Assembly (NCBI RefSeq): GCF_013415245.1
Contig: NZ_JACBXX010000122.1
Span: 1-50,423 of the forward strand
DNA length: 50,423 bases
Reading direction: 5' to 3'
Source of the DNA: Streptococcus danieliae
Lineage (GTDB): Bacteria > Bacillota > Bacilli > Lactobacillales > Streptococcaceae
Part shown: positions 11,349-20,021 of the stretch, piece after piece
Numbering within the stretch: the stretch's first letter is position 1
Layout: each line of letters begins with the position of its first letter
Made by a program: the position numbers and the translations under genes
Notes under the pieces: model-generated
Database searches by the model: none
Told to the model about the DNA's origin: nothing
Seen by the model: only the letters and a program-made list of their open reading frames with translations

Positions 11349-14042
11349 TTAAATAGCGTTTTTATCCAGTCCCATCCGGCGTTGGATCCACTTAACGACT
11401 TCAACAATCACCAACATCAGAATACTTCCGATGATTACAACTGTCCATTGTTCCAAGTTAAGCTCGGTCACATGGAAGATTTTTTCCAAAGGCTTAACAA
11501 CAATAGTCGACGCCAAAAGGATAAAGGATACAACGATGGACCAGTTAAAGGTCTTGGATTTGAAAGGACCAACTGTAAAGACGGATTGGTAAACCGACTT
11601 CACGTTAAAGGCATGGACCAATTGGATCAATCCAAGCGTTGCAAAGGCCATGGTCAAGGCATCGGCATGAATCGCCTCGTATCCAGCATGGACTGGATTT
11701 TGAATAGCATACCAGTAAACAGCCAAGACCAAAAGTCCTTGGAGGATACCCTGATAGATAATCGAGCTCAAGACACCACCGGAGAAGAAGCTCGAATTGC
11801 GGCCACGCGGTTTGTGCTGCATCACACCTGGTTCTGCAGGCTCAACCCCAAGAGCGATGGCTGGGAAGGTATCGGTTACGAGGTTAATCCACAAGAGGTG
11901 AACAGGTTCCAAGACATCCCATCCAAAGAGGGTGGCCAAGAAGATGGTCAAGACCTCTGCAGTATTGGCAGATAGGAGGTATTGAATGGTTTTCTGGATA
12001 TTGGAGAAGACCTTCCGCCCCTCTTCAACCGCAACAATAATGGTTGCGAAGTTATCATCCGCTAGAACCATATCAGAAGCTCCCTTGGAAACCTCTGTAC
12101 CGGTAATTCCCATACCAATCCCGATATCCGCTGTTTTCAGAGCAGGGGCATCGTTCACCCCGTCACCTGTCATCGCAACAACCTTACCTTGGTTTTGCCA
12201 AGCTTTTACAATCCGTACCTTATGCTCTGGAGATACACGTGCATAAACCGAATACTGTCCAACCACTTTTTCAAATTCGGCATCTGACAATTCATTGAGC
12301 TCAGCTCCTGTCAGAACGTGGTCTTCTGTATCCGCAGGATCAATAATTCCCAAACGCTTGGCAATAGCTTCAGCTGTATCTTGATGGTCCCCTGTAATCA
12401 TGATTGGACGGATACCCGCTTCCTTGGCAACCCGAACTGCTTCTGCTGCTTCCGCACGTTCAGGGTCGATCATTCCAATCAAACCAGTGAAGATCAAGTC
12501 GCTTTCGAGATTTTCAGATGTCAACTCTGCTGGAATAGCATCAATAATCTTATAGGCACCCGCCAAGACACGCAAGGCTTCTTTGGCCATAGCTGAGTTG
12601 TTTTGGGCAATGAGTTGGCTGGTCGCTTCATCAATTGGAGCTACTTCCCCAGCCTTGTCACGACTGACACAACGTTTCAACAGTTGATCCGGTGCCCCTT
12701 TAACAGCTACTAGGAAACGACCATCTTCCAAGGGGTGAACCGTTGACATGAGTTTTCGATCTGAATCGAATGGCAACTCGGCAACCCGAGGGAATTTTTC
12801 CAAATAGGCTGTCACATCCAAGTTTTTATCCAAGGCATATTGGATAAAGGCTGTTTCCGTCGGATCTCCAATCAGGTTGCCTTCTGCATCCATCTTAGTA
12901 TCATTAGCCAAGACTACAGAGCGAAGAACTGGTAAATCCAAACCTAGTGCCAGATCATCCTTGGCATCATGTAGGGCACCATCATAGAAGACTTTCTCGA
13001 CCGTCATCTTGTTCATGGTCAAGGTACCAGTCTTGTCACTGGCAATAATTTCTGTAGATCCAAGCGTTTCAACCGCAGGCAAGTTCCGGACAATGGCATT
13101 ACGTTTGGCCAAAACCTGAGTTCCCAAGGCCAAGACGATCGTTACGATGGCTGGCAAACCTTCCGGAATCGCTGCCACGGCTAAGGCTACCGCTGTCATC
13201 AGACCTTCTAACCAAGGTTGACCACGGAAGACAACACCGACAACAAAAGTCACTGCCGCAATTCCCAAGATTGCAAAGGTTAGGAATTTCGACAACTGGT
13301 TGAGGTTTTCCTTCAACGGTGTTGCTGTCTCATCTGCATTTTGCAACATGCCGGCAATGTGTCCCACTTCGGTATACATCCCTGTATGGACAACAACCCC
13401 CATTCCGCGACCATAGGTCACATTGGAGTTTTGGAAGGCCATATTGACCCGATCTCCGATTCCCGCATCTTCTGCTAGGCTAACAGCTAGATCCTTTTCG
13501 ACTGGAACGGACTCACCTGTCAAAGCAGCTTCTTCAATTTTCAACGAATTGGCTTCTAACAACCGCATATCGGCTGGCACCACATCTCCAGCTTCCAGCA
13601 AGACAATGTCACCTGGCACCAATTCCTTAGAAGAAATCTCTGTGACATTACCGTCACGCAGAACACGCGCCGCTGGTGTCGACATATTCTTCAAGGCTTC
13701 AATTGCTTCTTCTGCCTTACCTTCTTGGTAAACCCCAAATAGAGCGTTGATCACAACTACGGCCAAGATAATCAAGGCATCGGCAATATCCTCACCCCCG
13801 GATGTCACAACAGAAAGAACCGCTGCAATCAACAAAATGATAATCATCAAGTCCTTGAATTGCTCCAGGAATTTTTGAAGGAGGGTCTTTTTCTTCCCTT
13901 CATCCAACTCATTGGCCCCAAATTGCTCAAGCCGCTCTTGAGCCTGTGCCGTTGACAAACCTTCTAACTTGGAGTCAACGAGATCAAGTGTTTCCTCGGG
14001 ACTCTTGGTAAAGAAGGCTACTCGTTTTTGTTCTTTTGACAA
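11349..14042 (-). CDS. caxP: Cation-transporting P-type ATPase (Mn/Ca exporter, CaxP/MgtA type)
   Basis: 897-residue P2A-type pump. Cation ATPase N domain, TGES actuator motif (175-178), PEGL ion-site helix (293-296), phosphorylation motif DKTGT (336-340), TGDGVNDAP hinge, and about ten membrane segments. The pneumococcal homologue family (CaxP, also called MgtA) exports Ca2+ and Mn2+ and is switched on by a manganese riboswitch; the same riboswitch is found upstream here, which supports Mn as a substrate. The start is TTG at 14042 with AGAGGAG upstream. It is followed by its own terminator, so it is a single-gene unit. Confidence 0.93.
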   Translation of the reverse strand: MSKEQKRVAFFTKSPEETLDLVDSKLEGLSTAQAQERLEQFGANELDEGKKKTLLQKFLEQFKDLMIIILLIAAVLSVVTSGGEDIADALIILAVVVINALFGVYQEGKAEEAIEALKNMSTPAARVLRDGNVTEISSKELVPGDIVLLEAGDVVPADMRLLEANSLKIEEAALTGESVPVEKDLAVSLAEDAGIGDRVNMAFQNSNVTYGRGMGVVVHTGMYTEVGHIAGMLQNADETATPLKENLNQLSKFLTFAILGIAAVTFVVGVVFRGQPWLEGLMTAVALAVAAIPEGLPAIVTIVLALGTQVLAKRNAIVRNLPAVETLGSTEIIASDKTGTLTMNKMTVEKVFYDGALHDAKDDLALGLDLPVLRSVVLANDTKMDAEGNLIGDPTETAFIQYALDKNLDVTAYLEKFPRVAELPFDSDRKLMSTVHPLEDGRFLVAVKGAPDQLLKRCVSRDKAGEVAPIDEATSQLIAQNNSAMAKEALRVLAGAYKIIDAIPAELTSENLESDLIFTGLIGMIDPERAEAAEAVRVAKEAGIRPIMITGDHQDTAEAIAKRLGIIDPADTEDHVLTGAELNELSDAEFEKVVGQYSVYARVSPEHKVRIVKAWQNQGKVVAMTGDGVNDAPALKTADIGIGMGITGTEVSKGASDMVLADDNFATIIVAVEEGRKVFSNIQKTIQYLLSANTAEVLTIFLATLFGWDVLEPVHLLWINLVTDTFPAIALGVEPAEPGVMQHKPRGRNSSFFSGGVLSSIIYQGILQGLLVLAVYWYAIQNPVHAGYEAIHADALTMAFATLGLIQLVHAFNVKSVYQSVFTVGPFKSKTFNWSIVVSFILLASTIVVKPLEKIFHVTELNLEQWTVVIIGSILMLVIVEVVKWIQRRMGLDKNAI

Positions 14043-14073
14043 AATTCTCCTCTTTCCAGTCTCTTTTTGGCAA

Positions 14074-14105
14074 CAAAAAGAGACTTGTTTTTTTGAACAA
14101 GTCTC
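14074..14105 (-). terminator. Riboswitch-controlled terminator hairpin
   Basis: Minus-strand GAGACTTGT.../ACAAGTCTC stem (14097-14105 with 14080-14088) followed by TTTTT (14075-14079). Its 5' arm overlaps the 3' strand of the aptamer's closing helix (CTTG pairing with CAAG near 14180), so ligand binding should block it. Its 3' arm and T-run can instead pair in a second perfect 12-bp hairpin, 14058-14069 with 14074-14085. Confidence 0.75.
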
Positions 14106-14184
14106 GCTATTTCATCCAAGGCCGGAAATTTCTTTCGGATTGACGACCTTGTCACGGTTGGAACCGTTAGCTACTCCCTTGATA
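14096..14184 (-). ncRNA. yybP-ykoY manganese riboswitch aptamer
   Basis: The minus strand carries the conserved elements in order: CAAGGGAGTAGC at the 5' side, an AAGGTCGTCAAT segment in the middle, and CCTTGGATGAAATAGC at the 3' side. These are hallmarks of the yybP-ykoY (Mn2+-sensing) class. Downstream is a terminator and then the P-type ATPase, with about 120 bases of leader. Arrangement predicts Mn2+-induced antitermination, i.e. activation of export when Mn is high. Confidence 0.9.
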
Positions 14185-14192
14185 TCGATAGC

Positions 14193-14221
14193 ATTGTATC
14201 AAATATTCTCCTAAAATGCAA
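14193..14221 (-). promoter_or_regulatory. Promoter of riboswitch-ATPase transcript
   Basis: Minus strand -35 TTGCAT (14216-14221), 17-base spacer, extended -10 TGATACAAT (14201-14193). The start site would fall just before the aptamer. Confidence 0.65.
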
Positions 14222-14243
14222 GTTGGGAGAAAACACTTATCAG

Positions 14244-14633
14244 CTACAGCCCCCACACCAGACGAAAGTCATAACTTGCAAAAACAGCTGTTCCATCTGC
14301 TGTTAGGAGTTGGTAAGTCATAGCCAGCGTCTGTTTTTCTTCATCCACTTGGAAATGATCGGTCTGGCTGATAAACTGTTGTAAGCCCATCGGCGTGTGA
14401 ATCCCCACAGGAACCTGCTTTTGAGCCACAAAACGCATGATGGATTGGGGTTGGCTAAACCGGGTCATGACCAGCTCATCTTCTTTAAACTTGAGCACAA
14501 CTTTTTCACCCTCTTCGTTCTGATACAAAAAGTAGGTGAATTCTCCCTTTTTTCGCTGTTCCGCTTCATAGGTTTGGTGGACCACTTCATGTTGGTCTCC
14601 AATCTGAATGTAATTTGTTATCTCAATTTTCAC
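14244..14633 (-). CDS. DUF1934 family protein (YwiB-like)
   Basis: 129 residues, small beta-rich protein (MKIEITNYIQIGDQHEVV...) with the calycin-like pattern of DUF1934. Function not established. Its start overlaps the 3' end of the E1 beta gene by 11 bases, which points to translational coupling. It ends just upstream of the divergent-free ATPase promoter; I saw no strong terminator between 14215 and 14243. Confidence 0.75.
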   Translation of the reverse strand: MKIEITNYIQIGDQHEVVHQTYEAEQRKKGEFTYFLYQNEEGEKVVLKFKEDELVMTRFSQPQSIMRFVAQKQVPVGIHTPMGLQQFISQTDHFQVDEEKQTLAMTYQLLTADGTAVFASYDFRLVWGL

Positions 14634-15591
14634 TGCAAAGCTCCTCTATCACTTGACGAATTTTTTCGGCGGTTGGCCGAACTTGCTGTTCCAAACTCTG
14701 GGCGGCCGGGATTGGGCTAAACAGGCTGGTCAAACGTCGGAGCTGACCGCGGTAGCCCCGTTCTACGAGGGAGGCCATGATTTCTGCGGCTAACCCAAAA
14801 TCTCCATAGCTCTCCGTCACAATTAGGGTCTTATCTGATTCCTGGGCCGCTTCCAGCAAACCTTGACGATCCAGAGGGCTAACCGTAACAGGATCCACCA
14901 GCGTAATCTGATAGGGAAGCTCTGCTAAGACTTCCTGAACCAAAGGCACCATGGCTCCCAGGGCGATAATAGTCAAGTCCGCTCCCTGTTGCAGGACCTT
15001 GGCCTTACCAAGTTCTACTTGATAAGAAGTTTCCGGAACTGTTCCCACTGTTTTATACAACGACTTAGGCTCCAAAACCAAAACCGGATGGGGGCTGGCT
15101 ACAGCAGCCATAAGGACGCCCTTGGCGTCATACGCATTACTGGGCATCACAACCTGTAAGCCCGGGATATGGGCAAACCAGGACTCTAGACTTTGAGAGT
15201 GCTGGGTTCCGGCTCCCGTCCCACTACCAGAGGCCGCACGAATAACCACAGGTGCTGTCATGGTGCCACAGGAAACGTAGGCAATTTTTGCAATTTGGTT
15301 GACCAATTGATCCATGGCTACTGTTAAGAAATCTGAAAACTGAATTTCCAGAATGGGACGTTTGCCAAGAATGGCTGATCCCATGGCTACTCCAGTGATA
15401 CCGGCTTCTGAAATGGGAGTTTCGAGGATTCGGTCTGGAAATTTTTCAATTAAACCCTTTGTAGCTCCAAAACTACCACCATAAACACCAACATCCTCAC
15501 CTAGAACGTAGACCCTGGGATCCTGCTCCAAAATTTGTTCTTGTGCTTCCCTAACTGCTTCCAGAAAACTTAACTGTCTTTCTTTATCCAT
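14623..15591 (-). CDS. 2-oxo acid / acetoin dehydrogenase E1 component, beta subunit
   Basis: 322 residues. Transketolase-like pyrimidine domain (EAVREAQEQIL..., VLGEDVGVYGGSFGATKGL, ETPISEAGITGVA, GAGTQHSQSLESWFAHIPGL) and a C-terminal domain (TLIVTESYGDFGLAAEI). With the alpha subunit it forms the thiamine-diphosphate E1 of pyruvate, acetoin or branched-chain dehydrogenase complexes. The start at 15591 overlaps the alpha stop codon by 8 bases and has GAGG upstream within the alpha gene, so the longer frame from 15624 is rejected. No E2 or E3 gene follows. Confidence 0.88.
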   Translation of the reverse strand: MDKERQLSFLEAVREAQEQILEQDPRVYVLGEDVGVYGGSFGATKGLIEKFPDRILETPISEAGITGVAMGSAILGKRPILEIQFSDFLTVAMDQLVNQIAKIAYVSCGTMTAPVVIRAASGSGTGAGTQHSQSLESWFAHIPGLQVVMPSNAYDAKGVLMAAVASPHPVLVLEPKSLYKTVGTVPETSYQVELGKAKVLQQGADLTIIALGAMVPLVQEVLAELPYQITLVDPVTVSPLDRQGLLEAAQESDKTLIVTESYGDFGLAAEIMASLVERGYRGQLRRLTSLFSPIPAAQSLEQQVRPTAEKIRQVIEELCSEN

Positions 15592-16522
15592 GTTCGACCT
15601 CGTACTCTGCAGCTGGGCTAGCAAAGGCTTCCGCAGCTTCTTTCATCAATGTTTGGTAAATGGATTCTTCCATAAAGGCCAATTCATCCTGAGTTCGGTA
15701 ACCTTCACTCAGAATAAAACCTCGCAAAGCCACAATCGGATCTTGATAGTTGAGGTATTCATCCTTGGTACGGTAATCTTCCTTATCCGAACGAGAATGG
15801 CCGCGAAAGCGGTAGGTCGTGACCTCCATCAGCACTGGGCCCTCTTTCAAGGCTTGGCGGGCCTGGGCAAAAGCCTCAGCCACCGCAAAAATATCCTGCC
15901 CATTCACTTTCAAACTCTTCATGCCATAGTTATGACCGCGGGTGACAATATCACCAGCTGTCATATGGTCTGTATAAGAGGACATGGCATATTGATTGTT
16001 TTCAATGATAAACAGAACGGGCAATTTCCAAACACTAGCTAGATTGAGACTCTCATGAAAGGTTCCCTCATTAGTTGCTCCATCACCAGAAAAACATAAA
16101 ACAACCTGGTCTTTCTGGTCCATCTGAAGGGCCTTGGCTAGACCAAGAGCAATGGGAAAATTCCCTCCAACGATACCATTTCCGCCAATAAAACCTTTGG
16201 AAAAATCAGAAATTTGCATAGAACCAGCCCGTCCCTGATTTGTCCCCGACTGGCGGCCAAAAATCTCCGCATACATGGCCTTGGTAGAAAGCCCCTTAGC
16301 AATCGCGTGGCCATGGTTCCGGTGAGTCGACAGAACCAAATCCGCAGGATCTGCTAGGGACAAAATAGCTGTTGCAATCGCCTCCTCACCATTGTAGAGG
16401 TGGGTTGTCCCATAAACCTTTCCTTGGCTATTGTAATCATCGAGGATATTCTCAAACTGACGAATGCGCACCATCGTCTCATACCAGGAAAGAATCATTT
16501 CCGGTGTCCATTTTTTTGACAT
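15584..16522 (-). CDS. 2-oxo acid / acetoin dehydrogenase E1 component, alpha subunit
   Basis: 312 residues. Thiamine-diphosphate motif GDGATNEG (146-153) with the downstream Asn pair ENNQYAMSS, an STHRNHGHAIAKG segment and the phosphorylation-loop-like RGHSRSDKEDYR. Binds ThDP at the alpha/beta interface and starts oxidative decarboxylation or acetoin cleavage. Substrate cannot be told from sequence alone. ATG at 16522 follows AGAGGAAGCT. First gene of a three-gene unit with E1 beta and DUF1934; divergent from the HD-murMN unit. Confidence 0.88.
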   Translation of the reverse strand: MSKKWTPEMILSWYETMVRIRQFENILDDYNSQGKVYGTTHLYNGEEAIATAILSLADPADLVLSTHRNHGHAIAKGLSTKAMYAEIFGRQSGTNQGRAGSMQISDFSKGFIGGNGIVGGNFPIALGLAKALQMDQKDQVVLCFSGDGATNEGTFHESLNLASVWKLPVLFIIENNQYAMSSYTDHMTAGDIVTRGHNYGMKSLKVNGQDIFAVAEAFAQARQALKEGPVLMEVTTYRFRGHSRSDKEDYRTKDEYLNYQDPIVALRGFILSEGYRTQDELAFMEESIYQTLMKEAAEAFASPAAEYEVEHG

Positions 16523-16551
16523 AGCTTCCTCTTTTTCGTTTTCTTACCCCT

Positions 16552-16580
16552 ATTCTATCAAAAACAAAATCGTTTCCCAA
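16552..16580 (-). promoter_or_regulatory. Promoter of E1 alpha operon
   Basis: Minus strand -35 TTGGGA (16575-16580), 17-base spacer, extended -10 TGATAGAAT (hexamer 16552-16557). A GGAAACG core overlapping the -35 weakly resembles a CcpA cre half-site, but has two or more mismatches. Confidence 0.6.
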
Positions 16581-16626
16581 ATAGAGATTCTCAGTCAAGT
16601 TGGAATTAGGGGAATCCTTATTTTTA

Positions 16627-16635
16627 TGGTAAAAT
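16627..16635 (+). promoter_or_regulatory. Extended -10 promoter, HD-Cof-murMN unit, predicted leaderless
   Basis: TGGTAAAAT; the hexamer ends at 16635 and the ATG is at 16642, six bases later. No Shine-Dalgarno is present in GTTGCT, so the transcript probably starts on the ATG. Confidence 0.6.
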
Positions 16636-16641
16636 GTTGCT

Positions 16642-17952
16642 ATGATTGAAAAGGTTTTTCGGGATCCGGTTCACAACTACATTCATGTCAACCATCCCAT
16701 TATCTACCAACTGATAAATAGCAGAGAGTTTCAGCGGCTACGTCGAATCAAACAACTGGGAACCTCCAGTTTCACCTTTCACGGGGGCGAACATAGCCGT
16801 TTTTCACACTGTCTTGGCGCCTATGAACTGGCGCGGCAGGTGACCCAAAACTTTTCCGAATCCTATCCAGATATTTGGGATTCCGGGGAAAATCTCTTAA
16901 CCATGACGGCAGCCTTGCTACACGATGTGGGGCACGGAGCCTATTCGCATACTTTTGAAGGGCTCTTCCATACGGATCATGAATTGATGACCCAACGCAT
17001 TATTTTGGACCCCGAAAGTCAAGTTCACCAGATTCTGCTGCAAGTAGCACCGGACTTCCCTGAGAAAGTAGCCAGTGTGATTGACCACAGCTACCCCAAT
17101 CCACAAGTGGTCCAACTTATTTCCAGTCAAATTGATGTTGACCGAATGGATTACCTGCTGCGAGATTCTTATTTTACTGGGACCCACTATGGAGAGTTTG
17201 ACCTGACCCGTATTCTGCGGGTGATGCGGCCTATTCCTAGTGGGATTGCTTTTCAACGCAATGGTCTCCATGCGGTGGAGGATTACATTGTCAGCCGTTT
17301 CCAGATGTACATGCAAATTTACTTCCATCCAGCCACACGCGCCATGGAAGTACTCCTGCATAAACTGTTGGAGCGGGCTCGCAAAATTTTCTCCGAACAC
17401 CGGGATTATTTTGCCCACTCCTCTCCCCTCCTGCTACCCTTCTTCCAAGAGAAAGTCAGTCTCAAGGATTATCTAGCCTTAGATGACGGGGTCTTGACCA
17501 CCTATTTCCAGTCCTGGATGCTAAGTCCCGACCGGATCCTTGCTGACTTAGCCCAACGGGTGATTAACCGTCGCGTCTTTAAGTCCATCCTTTTTGAAAA
17601 AGAAGATGAAGAGCACTTGGAAGTTCTACGTTCCCTGGTTCAAGAGGTTGGGTTTGATCCTGCCTATTATACGGCCATCCACCGAAATTTCGATTTGCCT
17701 TATGACATCTACCGTCCTGCTGAAGAACGGTTCAAGACGCAAATTGAAATTGTGCAAAAAGACGGGAGCCTGCGGGAGCTCTCAAGTCTGTCCCCCTTGG
17801 TCAAGGCCCTAACTGGGACCCGCTACGGAGACCATCGCTTTTACTTCCCTAAGGAAATGTTGGGCGAGAACGATCTCTTTTCCTTTCAAGGAAAAACCTT
17901 TCAATCCTACATTAAAAATGATAGCTTTATTTATGGAGAACGGAAACTATGA
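16642..17952 (+). CDS. HD-domain phosphohydrolase
   Basis: 436 residues. The N-terminal half carries the HD motif: RFSHCLGAYELA, then ALLHDVGHGAYSH with the metal-binding HD pair, a DHELM segment, and QIDVDRMDYLLRD. This pattern matches the SAMHD1/dGTPase-like HD proteins (about 430 residues), so a nucleotide triphosphohydrolase role is possible but not proven. No ribosome-binding site; start set by the -10 box six bases upstream. Its stop overlaps the start of the next gene (ATGA), so the four genes form one unit. Confidence 0.85.
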   Translation: MIEKVFRDPVHNYIHVNHPIIYQLINSREFQRLRRIKQLGTSSFTFHGGEHSRFSHCLGAYELARQVTQNFSESYPDIWDSGENLLTMTAALLHDVGHGAYSHTFEGLFHTDHELMTQRIILDPESQVHQILLQVAPDFPEKVASVIDHSYPNPQVVQLISSQIDVDRMDYLLRDSYFTGTHYGEFDLTRILRVMRPIPSGIAFQRNGLHAVEDYIVSRFQMYMQIYFHPATRAMEVLLHKLLERARKIFSEHRDYFAHSSPLLLPFFQEKVSLKDYLALDDGVLTTYFQSWMLSPDRILADLAQRVINRRVFKSILFEKEDEEHLEVLRSLVQEVGFDPAYYTAIHRNFDLPYDIYRPAEERFKTQIEIVQKDGSLRELSSLSPLVKALTGTRYGDHRFYFPKEMLGENDLFSFQGKTFQSYIKNDSFIYGERKL

Positions 17953-18761
17953 CGATAAAATTAGTGGCTGTTGATATCGATGGCACCCTCCTAACACCTG
18001 ATAAGAAAATCACACCCGAGGTGAAGGCGGCCGTGCGTGAGGCTAGCCAGGCTGGGGTTCAGGTCGTGATTGCGACCGGTCGCCCAGTTGCTGGGGTCCA
18101 CCACCTGCTTGAGGAATTGGAATTAAATAAACCAGGCCACTATGTGATTACCTTCAATGGAGCCCTGGTTCAGGATGCGGCGACTGGCCAAGAACTAGTC
18201 AAAGACATCCTATCCTACCGAGATTACCTGGATATTGAATACTATTCTCGTCTCCTGGGCGTTCACATGCACGCCATCACCAAGGAGGGGATTTTCACAG
18301 CCAACCGCGATATCGGCAAATATACTGTCCACGAATCCCAGCTGGTCAATATGCCAATTTTCTATCGGACACCTGAAGAGATGGCCGACAAGGAAATCAT
18401 CAAAACCATGTATATTGACGAACCTGAGATCCTAGACGCCGCCATCGCCAAGTTGCCAGCGGAATTCTATGAGCGCTTCACCATTGTTAAATCAACGCCT
18501 TTTTATTTAGAAATTCTAAAGAAAAGTGCCAATAAAGGGCGGGCCATCCAACAACTGGCATCGGAGCTTGGCCTCACAATGGCGCAAGCCATGGCCATCG
18601 GGGACGAGGAAAATGACCTCGCCATGCTGGAAGTCGTTGACCACCCCGTTGTAATGGAGAACGGCAATCCCAAGGTCAAAAAAATCGCCAAACACATTAC
18701 CAAATCCAATCAAGAATCTGGCGTCGCCTATGCTCTACGAACCTGGGTCTTAAACAACTAA
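17949..18761 (+). CDS. Cof-type HAD hydrolase (sugar-phosphatase-like)
   Basis: 270 residues. Motif I AVDIDGTLLTPDKK (residues 8-21), VIATGRPVAG (motif II), KGRAIQQLA with the motif III Lys, and AIGDEENDLAML (motif IV), with a C2B cap between. Cof proteins dephosphorylate sugar phosphates or flavin/pyridoxal phosphates; substrate here unknown. Overlaps the HD gene by 4 bases and lies 42 bases before murM. Confidence 0.9.
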   Translation: MTIKLVAVDIDGTLLTPDKKITPEVKAAVREASQAGVQVVIATGRPVAGVHHLLEELELNKPGHYVITFNGALVQDAATGQELVKDILSYRDYLDIEYYSRLLGVHMHAITKEGIFTANRDIGKYTVHESQLVNMPIFYRTPEEMADKEIIKTMYIDEPEILDAAIAKLPAEFYERFTIVKSTPFYLEILKKSANKGRAIQQLASELGLTMAQAMAIGDEENDLAMLEVVDHPVVMENGNPKVKKIAKHITKSNQESGVAYALRTWVLNN

Positions 18762-18803
18762 CCCAAAAACAATCCACACTTTTATGAAAGGAGGGCCTGG
18801 CCT

Positions 18804-20015
18804 ATGTACCACTACCAAATCGATGTCCCAGTTGCAGACTTTGATCACTTTGTCAGCCACCATCCCCAGGCAAACCTTCTCCAAAGTAGCTCCTGGGCCA
18901 CTATCAAAGACAATTGGAAAAGCGAACGTCTAGTCGTTCGCAACCAAGCAGATGAAATTCTTGCCGCAGCCCTAATCCTCATCCGTCCCCTACCACTAGG
19001 AATGACCATGCTCTACATCCCTCGCGGCCCTATCATGGACTACCAGGACCAAGACTTGGTCAATTATGTCATGAAGAGTCTCAAAGAGCGGGCCAAAAAA
19101 CACCGGGCCATCTTTGCCAAATTTGACCCCAGTCTCTTCCTCAGCAAAAGTCTTCCAGATGGCAGGGTCGAACAGGATCCACTCACCCAAACCGCTATCC
19201 AGCACCTCCAACAAGCAGGAGCTAAATGGCTAGGACCAACGGAACAACTGGATGAAACCGTCCAACCTCGTTTCCATGCCAACCTCTACAAAGACTATTT
19301 CGACGAGCAGCAACTATCCAAACGGGCCCGCCAAAATATTCGGACAGCCCGTAACAAGGGAATTGAAATTGTCTTCGGAAGAGAAGAGTTGCTAGATGCC
19401 TTTGCGGAACTCATGAAACAAACTGAGGATCGCAAACAAATCTCCTTACGTGGCAAAGACTACTACCAAAAACTATTAACCACCTATGGCAACGATAGTT
19501 TTATTACCATGGCCCTACTTGATTTAGGCCAACGCATCCAAAGCTTGCAAGCAGAACTTCAAAGCAAGCAGGCGGAAGCCAGCACCTTCACGGACCAAAC
19601 CCGTACCAATAAGGTTGAACAAAACCAAAAAGAGCAAGACAGACTCCAATCTGAATTAAGCTTTTTAGCAGAAATGCAGGAAAAATACGGCTCCAAGGTA
19701 CCACTTGCAGCGACTCTCACCTTAGAATACGGTCCTACCGCAGAAAATATTTACGCCGGTATGAATAGTGATTTTGCCCGCTACCAGGCTCCACTCCTCA
19801 CCTGGTATGAAACAGCCCTACACAGCTTCCAGCGTGGCAAAAGCTGGCAAAATATGGGAGGCGTGGAGAACAAGCTCGATGGCGGACTCTTTAACTTCAA
19901 GAAAAACCTCAATCCTGTAATTGAAGAATTTGTAGGAGAATTTGATTTAGCCACCAGCCCTCTCTACCCACTGGCTCAAGCAGCCCTAGCCTTCCGAAAA
20001 AAATTAAGGAAATAA
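18804..20015 (+). CDS. murM: MurM-like peptidoglycan branched-peptide aminoacyltransferase (FemABX)
   Basis: 403 residues with two GNAT-like FemABX halves and the helical arm (about 235-290, rich in Gln, Glu and Lys). NLLQSSSWATIKDNW near the N-terminus and the C-terminal NMGGVENKLDGGLFNFKK are family signatures. MurM uses aminoacyl-tRNA to add the first residue (Ala/Ser) of the cross-bridge to the lipid II lysine. AAAGGAGGG precedes the ATG. It is followed after 6 bases by murN. Assigned as MurM by its first position in the pair. Confidence 0.88.
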   Translation: MYHYQIDVPVADFDHFVSHHPQANLLQSSSWATIKDNWKSERLVVRNQADEILAAALILIRPLPLGMTMLYIPRGPIMDYQDQDLVNYVMKSLKERAKKHRAIFAKFDPSLFLSKSLPDGRVEQDPLTQTAIQHLQQAGAKWLGPTEQLDETVQPRFHANLYKDYFDEQQLSKRARQNIRTARNKGIEIVFGREELLDAFAELMKQTEDRKQISLRGKDYYQKLLTTYGNDSFITMALLDLGQRIQSLQAELQSKQAEASTFTDQTRTNKVEQNQKEQDRLQSELSFLAEMQEKYGSKVPLAATLTLEYGPTAENIYAGMNSDFARYQAPLLTWYETALHSFQRGKSWQNMGGVENKLDGGLFNFKKNLNPVIEEFVGEFDLATSPLYPLAQAALAFRKKLRK

Positions 20016-20021
20016 ACCTTC

